Below, in pieces: positions 1 to 8,091 of a DNA stretch of 64,000 nt (positions within the stretch are counted from its first letter, which is position 1; every line of letters starts with the position of its first letter). The stretch covers positions 1-64,000 of the forward strand of contig NZ_JAHLQA010000035.1 of assembly GCF_018918125.1 (NCBI RefSeq), read 5' to 3'. The translations under genes and the position numbers were made by a program. The notes under the pieces are model-generated. The model saw only the letters and a program-made list of their open reading frames with translations, did not search any database and was not told the origin of the DNA. The DNA comes from Blautia sp. MSJ-19 (lineage in GTDB: Bacteria; Bacillota; Clostridia; Lachnospirales; Lachnospiraceae).

Positions 1-161
1 ACAGGTAATTACAAACTTATTATATCGGTTATAGCGAAAAATGCAACTCCCCAAAACGGCATTAACCCATGCAAATATAAGAAATATGTCAGATGCGGAA
101 GTTACCTTTTCATATAACCTTTTTAGTTTTTTTGTGATCTCGCAATTTTTGTTAAATATTT

Positions 162-1283
162 TTACAGATACTCCCCAAGCATTTGAAAAACACACGCCTG
201 TATCGTATCTATAATTTTCTCACAATCGCTCTTTTTCATTCCTGCCGCAATACCTACTGCCAGAAGTTCTTTCCTGCCTGGATTTCGTCCGTTTCCGTCA
301 ACTGTGGTTGTATGCTCTCCATAATAAGTATTACTGTAAGTGAGATCATACGCCGGACTTAGTCTCCATTGATCATTTGTTTCGTCATATAAATATGTGA
401 AATTCTTTGAATGGTCATCTCGGTTATGTGCAAACACATTAAAACACATGCGTCGAAACATATTCTCCACATCTTCATTATTATCTCTGGTCAGAATCTT
501 TGTAAGTTTCATCAGACTGTGATAATCCAAACTCGGCTGTTCAAAATCCAGTTCCAGAAGTGCAGCTGCCGTCAGCATATGAACTCTTCTTCCATCAGCC
601 TCTCTGTCAAATCGTCTGATTCCAAAGTATCCTTTACATTTTTCAGATGGAAACAATCTCGTTTCACTCATTGTAATACCACATTTTATGGCACAACAGG
701 AATAATCATATTCCATCTTCCCCGCATCTTTTCCATCTACATGTGCAGGAAATTTTATAATCCAGTCTTTCTGATCAATTGTCGTCATGATTTTTGGTCT
801 GGCACCGCCGCTGGTGCCACCAAGTCGATATAATTCATCCAGTTTTTCTGAGTATTCCGTATTTAATATTTTTTCGCATTCTTCTGCCAGCTCATCCAAA
901 TTTACATGATCATGCTGTTGCGAAAGACTTTTTTCCGGATAATATGTCAATGCTCCCATTCCAGACTTGCCGACTATTGCCAATCGGTCCAAAACTGTCA
1001 ATTCATCTGGATTCTGCTTATGCGCTCGAAGCAATCGATTTAATAATAATCTACCCCAGTTATCAGGAAGACTGTCTGCAAAAACTCCAAAAAGTCCGTC
1101 AAAATAATCCTTTTGAGGAACAAATACCTGCTTTTTCAATGGCAGAGAAAAAGGACTGATTGAAAATCCATTTTTCAGCCATTCATCACCATACTGAAAT
1201 GCCGCCTTATGATCAGCTGTCATTGCCAGTGTTCCTACAGGTCTTTCGTCATAGTATACCTGTAGTACATTACCTTGTCTCAT
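162..1283 (-). CDS. HipA-family serine/threonine kinase (toxin of a HipAB-type pair)
   Basis: 373 aa, close to a short HipA kinase. An N-terminal HipA-like segment (DERPVGTLAM near residue 13) is followed by the glycine-rich RLGGTSGGARPK stretch near residue 155, the catalytic HNRDDHSKN loop near residue 290 and a metal-binding SPAYDL motif about 20 residues later. These are the expected kinase residues, so the protein appears intact. HipA toxins phosphorylate a cytoplasmic target such as a glutamyl-tRNA synthetase and stop growth; the target here is unknown. The gene overlaps the upstream HTH gene by 14 bp, the usual antitoxin-first order with coupled translation. Confidence 0.88.
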   Translation of the reverse strand: MRQGNVLQVYYDERPVGTLAMTADHKAAFQYGDEWLKNGFSISPFSLPLKKQVFVPQKDYFDGLFGVFADSLPDNWGRLLLNRLLRAHKQNPDELTVLDRLAIVGKSGMGALTYYPEKSLSQQHDHVNLDELAEECEKILNTEYSEKLDELYRLGGTSGGARPKIMTTIDQKDWIIKFPAHVDGKDAGKMEYDYSCCAIKCGITMSETRLFPSEKCKGYFGIRRFDREADGRRVHMLTAAALLELDFEQPSLDYHSLMKLTKILTRDNNEDVENMFRRMCFNVFAHNRDDHSKNFTYLYDETNDQWRLSPAYDLTYSNTYYGEHTTTVDGNGRNPGRKELLAVGIAAGMKKSDCEKIIDTIQACVFQMLGEYL

Positions 1284-1548
1284 TTATGACCTCCTGAATG
1301 TCCTTGTAAGGTACTACCGTAAAAAGATTTCTGAGTTCATCTGCTATATCCAGTGCAATAGCAATCTTTGTGAGGGATATCAGTGAAATCTGTCCTGAAG
1401 TCTCAAATCTTTTGATTGAGCCATAGCTTACCCCACTCATAGAGGCCAGTTTCTCCTGAGAGATAGAACGACGCTTCCTGATATTCCTTACTCTCTGTGC
1501 AAGTTTCTGATCAAGTTCCTCTGCTGTTTCCCATACAAACTGTTCCAT
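1270..1548 (-). CDS. HTH antitoxin/regulator (HipB-like)
   Basis: 92 aa with an Xre/HTH_3 fold: IRKRRSISQEKLASMSGVSY forms the first helices and YGSIKRFETSGQ the recognition region. A ribosome site (GAGGTGGAG) lies just before the ATG. It overlaps the HipA start, so the two form one operon, and by family knowledge it should neutralise HipA and autorepress. The AT-rich upstream region carries facing TATCCAA (1576-1582) and TTGGATA (1604-1610) half-sites resembling the TATCC/GGATA core of E. coli HipB operators, though spaced more widely. Confidence 0.82.
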   Translation of the reverse strand: MEQFVWETAEELDQKLAQRVRNIRKRRSISQEKLASMSGVSYGSIKRFETSGQISLISLTKIAIALDIADELRNLFTVVPYKDIQEVINETR

Positions 1549-1575
1549 ATCTCCACCTCTTTACTGCTAATATTT

Positions 1576-1610
1576 TATCCAAAATATTTGTTTTTTATCA
1601 GAATTGGATA
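1576..1610. promoter_or_regulatory. Possible HipB-type operator half-sites
   Basis: TATCCAA at 1576-1582 and TTGGATA at 1604-1610 face each other 25-60 bp upstream of the antitoxin start. The classical HipB site is TATCC-N8-GGATA; the gap here is 21 bp, so this may be two half-sites rather than one operator. Confidence 0.35.
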
Positions 1611-1697
1611 ATATATTATATATAGTTATATTATCATTTATACACTTCAGATACAACCTTTTGTTCTTAACTAAAAAAGGTGATATGGATGAGACTG

Positions 1698-2912
1698 TTA
1701 TCTGCGGCTTCCGAGCCTTGCTTTAAAATCTGCATAGCCAAAATCTGTCAGCTTCTGCATACTGCGGTCAGCGTGTCGGAGCCAGATATCTGGAAGTGCC
1801 ATTCCATTAAATGTATTATTCTTACAGGTTGTATAGATAGCCATGTCTCCAAACAAAAGGAGATCACCATACTCTGGAAGCCGTCTGAATCCATAGTCTC
1901 CGATCACATCCCCGGACAGACAGGTCGGACCTCCCAGACGAACTGTGATTTCTCCTGCTTCTGGTTCATCTGCTCCAAGGAGAGGTGGGCGATACGGCAT
2001 TTCCAGAACATCTGGCATATGGCAGGCTGCACTGGCATCTGTAATTGCGATCCATCTCTCTCCGTTCTTTAAAACATCCAACACACTGGTCAGAAGAAAA
2101 CCTGCGTTCAATGCCCATGCCTCTCCCGGTTCAAGATAAACCTCTGCATTCCATTCTTTCTGGGCCAGTCGAATACAGTGTTCAAGTCGTTCAATGTCAT
2201 AACCTGGTCTTGTAATATGATGCCCGCCTCCAAAATTGATCCATTTTACTCTGGAAGCCAGATCACCAAAATGCTCCTTTACAGAAACAAGTGTTGTCTC
2301 CAGAGCATCTGAATCCTGCTCACACAGTGTATGAAAATGAAGTCCGTCCAGAAGCTCCAGAAGTTCCGGATTTTTTTTGTACGCTTCATCCCACTGTGCC
2401 CTTGTCGTACCCATTCGGCTTCCTGGTGCACAGGGATCATAGATCTCATGCCCTTCCTGCGTTGAACATTCCGGATTGATTCGAAGTCCTACGCTCTTTC
2501 CGGCATCTTTTGCCATCTGTCCAAAGCGAAGAAGCTGAGACGGAGAATTAAATACAATATGATCCGCATAGCGAAGCAGTTCCTCAAATTCATCTGCCCG
2601 GTATCCGGCGCAGAACACATGAACTTCTTTTCCCGGCATTTCCTCAGCACCAAGTCTTGCTTCAAACAGTCCACTGGCTTCTGTCCCCGCAAGATATGGC
2701 TCAAAAAAGCGATAACAGTCGTAATTACTGAATGCCTTCTGTGCAAGAAGCATGCGACATCCCGTTCGTTCTGCTATTTCTCCGAGCAGTTTTGCATTTT
2801 TTATAAGAGTTTTTTCATCCAGGATATAGCAGGGCGTTTTTATATTCTGAAATTCCGGGGGAATGTATCCCCCGGTAGATGCAAATGGAGCTCTTTTATC
2901 CGGTCCTTCCAT
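1698..2912 (-). CDS. nspC: Carboxynorspermidine/carboxyspermidine decarboxylase
   Basis: 404 aa, fold-type III PLP decarboxylase. The PLP lysine is in LLAQKAFSNYD (K59). Later landmarks are CEQDSDALE, INFGGGHHITRPGYD and LEPGEAWA, typical of NspC/CASDC. It decarboxylates carboxyspermidine (or carboxynorspermidine) to spermidine (or norspermidine) in the cytoplasm. It is the last gene of a five-gene operon and starts on the last base of the stop codon of the dehydrogenase that makes its substrate. A weak hairpin (ACCTTTT/AAAAGGT) lies just downstream. Confidence 0.93.
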   Translation of the reverse strand: MEGPDKRAPFASTGGYIPPEFQNIKTPCYILDEKTLIKNAKLLGEIAERTGCRMLLAQKAFSNYDCYRFFEPYLAGTEASGLFEARLGAEEMPGKEVHVFCAGYRADEFEELLRYADHIVFNSPSQLLRFGQMAKDAGKSVGLRINPECSTQEGHEIYDPCAPGSRMGTTRAQWDEAYKKNPELLELLDGLHFHTLCEQDSDALETTLVSVKEHFGDLASRVKWINFGGGHHITRPGYDIERLEHCIRLAQKEWNAEVYLEPGEAWALNAGFLLTSVLDVLKNGERWIAITDASAACHMPDVLEMPYRPPLLGADEPEAGEITVRLGGPTCLSGDVIGDYGFRRLPEYGDLLLFGDMAIYTTCKNNTFNGMALPDIWLRHADRSMQKLTDFGYADFKARLGSRR

Positions 2913-4171
2913 CAGTCTACAAGCTCCGGATCATAGCTTTCACTGCGCGGAAGACCATAACGGTCAAGTGCATCCAGGAATGGATCCGGATCAAATTCCT
3001 CTACTGTATATACACCTGGTCTGATCCATTTCCCTGTCAGCATCATGAGTGCTCCACACATTGCAGGAACACCTGTGGTATAGCTGATCGCCTGGCTTCC
3101 GACTTCATGATAGCATTCCTGGTGATCACATACATTATAAATATAATAAGTTTTTTCCTTACCATCTTTTTCTCCGGTAAAGATACATCCGATATTTGTT
3201 TTTCCCTTGGTACGCGGTCCAAGGCTTGCCGGATCCGGAAGCAGTTCTTTCAGGAACTGAATCGGGACAATTTCCTGTCCATTGTACTGGATCGGTGTTG
3301 TAGAAAGCATTCCCACATCTTCAAGACAGCGCATATGATCCAGATAGCTCTGTCCAAATGTCATAAAGAAACGAATACGTTTTACACCCGGGATTGTTTT
3401 TGCAAGAGATTCAATCTCTTCGTGATGAAGCAGGTACATATCTTTATCCCCCACCTGATCAAACTTGTATTCTCGCTTGATCGTCATCGGAGGGATTTCC
3501 ACCCAGTGTCCATTTTCCCAGTAACTTCCCGGTGCACTTACTTCACGGAGATTGATCTCCGGGTTAAAGTTCGTTGCAAATGCATATCCATGATCTCCAC
3601 CATTGCAGTCCAGAATATCAATAGTCTCTATCTGGTCAAATTCATGCTTTAATGCGTATGCACAGTATGCCTGTGTAACACCCGGATCAAATCCACAGCC
3701 AAGCAGAGCTGTAAGACCGGCATCTTCAAATTTTTTACGATATGCCCACTGCCAGGAATAATCGAAATATGCAGAAAATCCTTCTTCCCTGCAGCGTTTT
3801 TCGTAAATTTCACGCCACTTCGGATCATCCGTATCTTCCGGTTCATAGTTGGCTGTATCCATGTAGTTTACTCCACATGCCAGGCACGCATCCATAATGG
3901 TCAGATCCTGATATGGAAGTGCAATATTCATTACCAGATCCGGTTTATAACTATTGATCAGTTCGATCAGCTGATCTACATCGTCTGCATCAACTTTTGC
4001 TGTAGTAACAACTGTTTTTGTTTTTCCTTTCAGTTTTTCTGCAAGTGCATCACATTTCTCTTTTGTGCGGCTTGCAATGCACAGTTCTGTGAATACCTCA
4101 TCTGCCTGACAACATTTCTGAATTGCTACACTGGCTACTCCTCCGCAGCCGATTACAAGTACTCTGCTCAT
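2912..4171 (-). CDS. Carboxyspermidine dehydrogenase (saccharopine dehydrogenase family)
   Basis: 419 aa. An N-terminal Rossmann motif (VLVIGCGGVASVA, residues 4-16) and a saccharopine-dehydrogenase-type body (MDTANYEPED, LLGCGFDPGVTQAY) identify the Lys9-like family. Next to nspC this family makes carboxyspermidine or carboxynorspermidine by reductive condensation of putrescine or diaminopropane with aspartate semialdehyde. With speA and speB upstream supplying putrescine, carboxyspermidine is the expected product. The start ATG follows a good ribosome site (AAAAGGAGAAAA). Saccharopine dehydrogenase proper is less likely given the context. Confidence 0.9.
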   Translation of the reverse strand: MSRVLVIGCGGVASVAIQKCCQADEVFTELCIASRTKEKCDALAEKLKGKTKTVVTTAKVDADDVDQLIELINSYKPDLVMNIALPYQDLTIMDACLACGVNYMDTANYEPEDTDDPKWREIYEKRCREEGFSAYFDYSWQWAYRKKFEDAGLTALLGCGFDPGVTQAYCAYALKHEFDQIETIDILDCNGGDHGYAFATNFNPEINLREVSAPGSYWENGHWVEIPPMTIKREYKFDQVGDKDMYLLHHEEIESLAKTIPGVKRIRFFMTFGQSYLDHMRCLEDVGMLSTTPIQYNGQEIVPIQFLKELLPDPASLGPRTKGKTNIGCIFTGEKDGKEKTYYIYNVCDHQECYHEVGSQAISYTTGVPAMCGALMMLTGKWIRPGVYTVEEFDPDPFLDALDRYGLPRSESYDPELVD

Positions 4172-4224
4172 GATTTTTCTCCTTTTATTTTTATATCAGT
4201 TGTTTTCCAACTACTGTCGTTTTA

Positions 4225-5082
4225 TTATTCTGCAATTGCCAGAAGCAGCTCCCGAAGCACCTTACATGCTGTTGCAGTCGAAACGCCGCTTGTATCCAGC
4301 GCAGGTGCCAGTTCATTGACATCTGCTGCTACCACATTTGCCGTGGATACTGTACGGATGGCCCCAAGAAGTTCTGTAAAACTTACGCCGCCAGCCTCCG
4401 GTGTTCCTGTTCCCGGAAATACTGATGGATCCAGACAGTCCAGATCAATGGTGAAATATACCGGAACCTGTTTTTCTCTCAGTTCTTTGACTGTCTCTTT
4501 CAGTCCATCGAATGTAAACGGATGAATATCTGTATGTTGTGCGGCAAACTGAAATTCTTCCCGTTCTCCACTTCGGATGCAGAACTGATGAATACGATTA
4601 TCTCCCAGAAGTTCATGACATCTTCGAAGAACGCAGGCATGGCTTAACTTTGCACCCAGATAATCGTCTCTCAAATCTGCGTGTGCATCAAAGTGAATGA
4701 TATGAAGTTCCGGATATTTGTCAGCTACGGCACGCACTGCTGCCAGTGTCACCAGATGCTCCCCTCCCAGAAGCAGCGGAAATTTACCGGCTTCCAGGAT
4801 CTCCCTTGCTCTCGCTTCGATGTCTGCAAGTGCCATTTCGCTGCTGCCAAAGCAAAGTTCCAGGTCCCCGCTGTCAAATACCTGGATATCCATAAGGTCT
4901 CTGTCCTGATACGGACTGTAAGTTTCCAGTCCAAAACTTTCATGCCGCATGGCAGAAGGGCCAAAACGTGCACCTGGACGAAAACTTGTTGTAGAATCAA
5001 AAGGCGCACCATAAAGGACAATGGATGCTTCCTCAAAGCTGCTCTCACAGCCGATAAAAGTCTCTATATTTGGTAAGATCAT
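4225..5082 (-). CDS. speB: Agmatinase
   Basis: 285 aa, ureohydrolase family. The binuclear manganese ligands are visible: GGEH (H109), FDAHAD (D131, H133, D135) and TIDLDCLDPS (D213, D215), plus the GTGTPEAGG substrate loop. It hydrolyses agmatine to putrescine and urea. It lies 3 bp after speE and 53 bp before the carboxyspermidine dehydrogenase, so it supplies that enzyme's amine substrate in the same transcript. Arginase and formiminoglutamase belong to the same fold, but the arginine decarboxylase in the operon favours agmatinase. Confidence 0.93.
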   Translation of the reverse strand: MILPNIETFIGCESSFEEASIVLYGAPFDSTTSFRPGARFGPSAMRHESFGLETYSPYQDRDLMDIQVFDSGDLELCFGSSEMALADIEARAREILEAGKFPLLLGGEHLVTLAAVRAVADKYPELHIIHFDAHADLRDDYLGAKLSHACVLRRCHELLGDNRIHQFCIRSGEREEFQFAAQHTDIHPFTFDGLKETVKELREKQVPVYFTIDLDCLDPSVFPGTGTPEAGGVSFTELLGAIRTVSTANVVAADVNELAPALDTSGVSTATACKVLRELLLAIAE

Positions 5083-5085
5083 TGA

Positions 5086-5946
5086 TTACTCCTCTACTTC
5101 CTTCAGCATGTCTTCCAGAAATGCCGGAAGATAAAATGCTCCTTTGTGAAGTCTTGTTGTATAGTAACGTGTACGAAGATTTAATGCATTCCATGCCTCC
5201 GGATCCAGATCATCAACCGGATGATATTTTTTGCTTGCGAATCCAAACAGCCAATAACCTGCGGCGAATGTCGGAATATGTGCCTGATAGACCCGGCTGA
5301 TCTGGAATGTGCTTGCAATCCTCTTGTGGCTGCGCTGCATGGCATGTGCATCTTCTGCATAAAACGGACTTCCCTGCTGATTGACCATAATTCCATCCTC
5401 TTTCAGCGCATTATAACAGTTACCATAAAATTCACGGGTAAACAATCCTTCAGATGGTCCAAACGGATCAGAAGAATCCACGATAATAAGATCATACTTT
5501 GCTTCACAGCGCCGGATAAAGCGCAGTGCATTTTCGTAATGAAGATGTACTCTCCGGTCATCCAGTCTGCATGCATTCCCCGGAAGATATGCCCGGCAGG
5601 CTTCTACAACCATTGGATCCATCTCTACCAGGTCAATATGCCGTACTCTGTCATATCTGGTCAGTTCACGGACAACTCCTCCATCTCCGGCTCCGATCAC
5701 AAGGATGTCTTTTGCTTCTTTATGAATAGCCATCGGTACATGCGTGATCATTTCATCATAAATAAATTCATCACGTTCTGTAAGCATTACATTTCCATCC
5801 AGTGTCAGTACACGGCCAAACTCCGGAGTCTCAAAAATATCAATTCTCTGATAATCACTCTGTTTCGAATAAAGCTGACGGTTTACTCGAATGCTGTGCT
5901 TAACATCCGGTGTATGAAATTCTGAAAACCACATTTCCATTGTCAT
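5086..5946 (-). CDS. speE: Spermidine synthase-like aminopropyltransferase
   Basis: 286 aa with an N-terminal beta-domain and a Rossmann methyltransferase-like core: GAGDGG (85-90), HIDLVEMDP and the catalytic VDSSDPFGPSEGLF segment. SpeE moves an aminopropyl group from decarboxylated SAM to putrescine, or in some bacteria to agmatine. No SAM decarboxylase (speD) is in the window, although the operon also encodes the SAM-independent carboxyspermidine route. The gene overlaps the speA stop by one base and is followed by speB after 3 bp. Confidence 0.92.
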   Translation of the reverse strand: MTMEMWFSEFHTPDVKHSIRVNRQLYSKQSDYQRIDIFETPEFGRVLTLDGNVMLTERDEFIYDEMITHVPMAIHKEAKDILVIGAGDGGVVRELTRYDRVRHIDLVEMDPMVVEACRAYLPGNACRLDDRRVHLHYENALRFIRRCEAKYDLIIVDSSDPFGPSEGLFTREFYGNCYNALKEDGIMVNQQGSPFYAEDAHAMQRSHKRIASTFQISRVYQAHIPTFAAGYWLFGFASKKYHPVDDLDPEAWNALNLRTRYYTTRLHKGAFYLPAFLEDMLKEVEE

Positions 5947-7412
5947 TACCTCCCTGTCAGAACATTCAGTTTCAAAATATCCGGATCTTCCGGACCGGTC
6001 ATATTACAGCCCTTCGCTTTTGCATATTCAATATAGTCCAGAATTTCTGCCGTGATCCGTTCACCCGGCGCAAGGATCGGGATTCCCGGCGGATAGCACA
6101 TCACAAATTCACTACAGACCTTTCCTTCCGTTTCCCTGAGCGGCAGACTGCATTTTTCAGCATAAAAAGCTTCCTGCGGGCTGGTCACTACCTGTGGATC
6201 AATATATTCCTGACTCAGAAGTCCCGAGCCGTCTGTCTGGAAGCGTCTGCGGATCTCTGCGAGTGCACTCACCAGTCGTTCTACTTCCTGTGCACGGTCT
6301 CCGATGGAGAGGTATGCCAGAATGTTTCCAATATCACCAAACTCAATCTGAATATCGTATTCATCCCGGAGAATATCATAAACCTCAATTCCGGCAAGTC
6401 CGATATCCAGGGTATGTACACTTAATTTTGTAATGTCAAAATCAAAAACTGAATTTCCATTCACCAGCTCTTTTCCAAATGCATAGTAGCCGCCTATGGC
6501 ATTGATCTCTTCTCTGGCATATTCTGCCATATCTGCAACCTGATGAAAGATCTGGCGGCCGCGCTGTGCAAGATTTCTCCTTGAAATGTCAAGACTTGAC
6601 ATCAGAAGATAACTTCCGGAAGTTGTCTGGGTAAGATTGATGATCTGACGCACATAACCTGCGTGAACTGCCGGTCCTGTCAGAAGAAGGCTTGACTGTG
6701 TAAGACTGCCTCCGCTCTTATGCATGGATACAGATGCCATGTCCGCACCTGCTGCCATAGCAGAAACCGGAAGGCCTCCTCCAAAATAAAAATGTGTCCC
6801 ATGGGCTTCATCTGCCAGGCACAGCATTCCTGCATCATGTGCCATTTTTACAATTGCTCTTAGATCACTGCATATTCCATAATAGGTTGGATTATTTACC
6901 AGCACTGCAACTGCCTTTGGATGCTCTTTTATTGCTTTTTCCACCTGCTCCCGGCGCATTCCCAGAGAAATTCCAAGTCTCTGATCTACTTCCGGATTTA
7001 CGTAGACCGGTATTGCCCCGCACAGAACAAGTGCATTCAGGACACTTCTGTGAACGTTTCGCGGCAATATGATCTCATCACCACGTTTACAGGCAGTCAG
7101 TACCATTGTCTGGACTGAGCTTGTTGTGCCTCCTACCATCAAAAATGCATGTGCAGCCCCAAACGCATCCGCAGCCAGTTCCTCTGCCTCTCTTATTACC
7201 GACACCGGATGGCAGAGATTGTCCAGAGGCTTCATACTGTTAACATCCACCCCTACACATTTCTGTCCCAGAAATTCTGTCAGTTCCGGATTACCCCTTC
7301 CACGTTTATGACCAGGTACATCAAATGGTACCACCCTCATCCGTCGAAAAGTCTCCAGAGCCTCATGGATTGGTGCATGATTCTGGTTCATCTTAAAACG
7401 ACTTCCGTTCAT
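5946..7412 (-). CDS. speA: Arginine decarboxylase (Orn/Lys/Arg decarboxylase major family)
   Basis: 488 aa, the length of Bacillus SpeA-type enzymes that lack the long N-terminal wing domain. DEAHGTH (201-207) and SVSMHKSGG (PLP lysine K232) mark the aspartate-aminotransferase fold, and a C-terminal Orn/Lys/Arg domain with VMCYPPGIPILAPGERI follows. It converts arginine to agmatine and heads the operon. GGAGG lies 5 nt before the ATG; a second ATG seven codons in is possible. Lysine decarboxylase is an alternative by sequence, but the agmatinase in the operon argues for arginine. Confidence 0.9.
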   Translation of the reverse strand: MNGSRFKMNQNHAPIHEALETFRRMRVVPFDVPGHKRGRGNPELTEFLGQKCVGVDVNSMKPLDNLCHPVSVIREAEELAADAFGAAHAFLMVGGTTSSVQTMVLTACKRGDEIILPRNVHRSVLNALVLCGAIPVYVNPEVDQRLGISLGMRREQVEKAIKEHPKAVAVLVNNPTYYGICSDLRAIVKMAHDAGMLCLADEAHGTHFYFGGGLPVSAMAAGADMASVSMHKSGGSLTQSSLLLTGPAVHAGYVRQIINLTQTTSGSYLLMSSLDISRRNLAQRGRQIFHQVADMAEYAREEINAIGGYYAFGKELVNGNSVFDFDITKLSVHTLDIGLAGIEVYDILRDEYDIQIEFGDIGNILAYLSIGDRAQEVERLVSALAEIRRRFQTDGSGLLSQEYIDPQVVTSPQEAFYAEKCSLPLRETEGKVCSEFVMCYPPGIPILAPGERITAEILDYIEYAKAKGCNMTGPEDPDILKLNVLTGR

Positions 7413-7482
7413 TATTCCTCCATTTCCAGTTTCCTTTGTCTCAACCCATAATCGACACTTTTACAGACTGATCAGAAGAACA

Positions 7483-7656
7483 AAGCGGACAAGTCCGCTT
7501 CAAACTCCCTGAATCCCTCAATCTTTGAGGGACTTGCTACGCTTTGCGCGCTAGATGCAGTCTGCTTTAGCAGACATATTCCAAATGCATCTAGTCGCAT
7601 CCCCGCGGAGCGTTTTTTTGCGTTATTGGAACATTACGGAGTAATTTCCTATAACG
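7483..7656. repeat. Cluster of four perfect or near-perfect palindromes (REP-like)
   Basis: Four hairpins lie between the ncRNA terminator and speA. They are AAGCGGAC/GTCCGCTT (7483-7500); CCCTCAA/TTGAGGG (7515-7531); a nested pair with CTAGATGCA/TGCATCTAG outside (7551-7594) and GTCTGCTTTAGCAGAC inside (7560-7575); and CGTTAT/ATAACG with inner ATTAC/GTAAT (7621-7656). No ORF is present. The composite resembles intergenic palindromic elements of Lachnospiraceae; it could also fold in the speA leader. Confidence 0.6.
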
Positions 7657-7657
7657 T

Positions 7658-7696
7658 AAAAAAAAGCAGGCCGGGCACTAAGCCACAAACCTGCTT
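7658..7696 (-). terminator. Intrinsic terminator of the structured RNA
   Basis: On the minus strand AAGCAGG pairs with CCTGCTT around a 19-nt loop (7664-7696) and is followed directly by eight T residues (7658-7665 on the + strand are A). This is a clear Rho-independent signal about 250 bp before speA. Confidence 0.8.
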
Positions 7697-8046
7697 CGAT
7701 CTGTATTCATCTGTTTTATTTCTGACTGTAGCAGAAAAGCCGCTGCCCTTCTGTCAGTTTTACAATAAAACTTCTGGATTATGCATGTCAGAGTCTATAT
7801 AGCAATCATACTTTTACTACTCTTATTGACCGTTTCACAAGTCTGCGCATCTGGCGCATCTCGGTTATCAAAGGAACCTACTTATAAAATTTGAGCTTCT
7901 AACTCAATCAATAAGGTAACCAAAGTTACCATTCTCGGCAGTGGACCCGGCTGTCCGTATGGCCTTAACCCCAGACGGGGTGGTCCAAATCAATTGCTTT
8001 GAAAAGACTCTGTCTAGTACTCTGCTTCTTCGTCTTTCAAAATCGC
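7664..8046 (-). ncRNA. Structured RNA of about 380 nt, family not recognised
   Basis: The transcript is framed by a consensus promoter (8051-8079) and an intrinsic terminator (7658-7696). No substantial ORF lies inside. Local stems in 5'-3' order are GAAAGAC/GTCTTTTC; TGGACC/GGGTCCA enclosing CCCC/GGGG and GGC/GCC as a multi-branch junction; GGTAAC/GTTACC; TTGAG/CTCAA; and CTGAC/GTCAG enclosing GCAG/CTGC. I looked for and did not find RNase P (GAGGAAAGTCC), tmRNA (3' CCA and tag), SRP, T-box (GGGTGGTACC) or lysine and SAM riboswitch cores. It is either a stand-alone RNA or a terminating leader of the polyamine operon. Confidence 0.6.
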
Positions 8047-8050
8047 ATCT

Positions 8051-8079
8051 ATCATATCATGCATAGAAAAAGCTGTCAA
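8051..8079 (-). promoter_or_regulatory. Consensus sigma-A promoter
   Basis: On the minus strand TTGACA (8079-8074) and TATGAT (8056-8051) are separated by exactly 17 bp. This is among the best promoters in the window and points toward the structured RNA and then speA. It lies between the stop of the MATE gene and the RNA. Confidence 0.8.
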
Positions 8080-8091
8080 TGATTTCAAAAT

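Noticed and set aside
2879-3652. Long + strand ORF over the carboxyspermidine dehydrogenase gene
   Set aside because: Antisense shadow: no ribosome site, low-complexity Cys/His/Phe-rich translation, while the opposite strand is a clear enzyme.
5221-5925. 234-codon + strand ORF over speE
   Set aside because: Antisense shadow of a conserved gene; translation resembles no protein and has no start signals.
7664-8046. RNase P RNA, tmRNA, SRP RNA, T-box, lysine, SAM or cobalamin riboswitch
   Set aside because: None of the core motifs of these families was found on either strand, so no family name was assigned.
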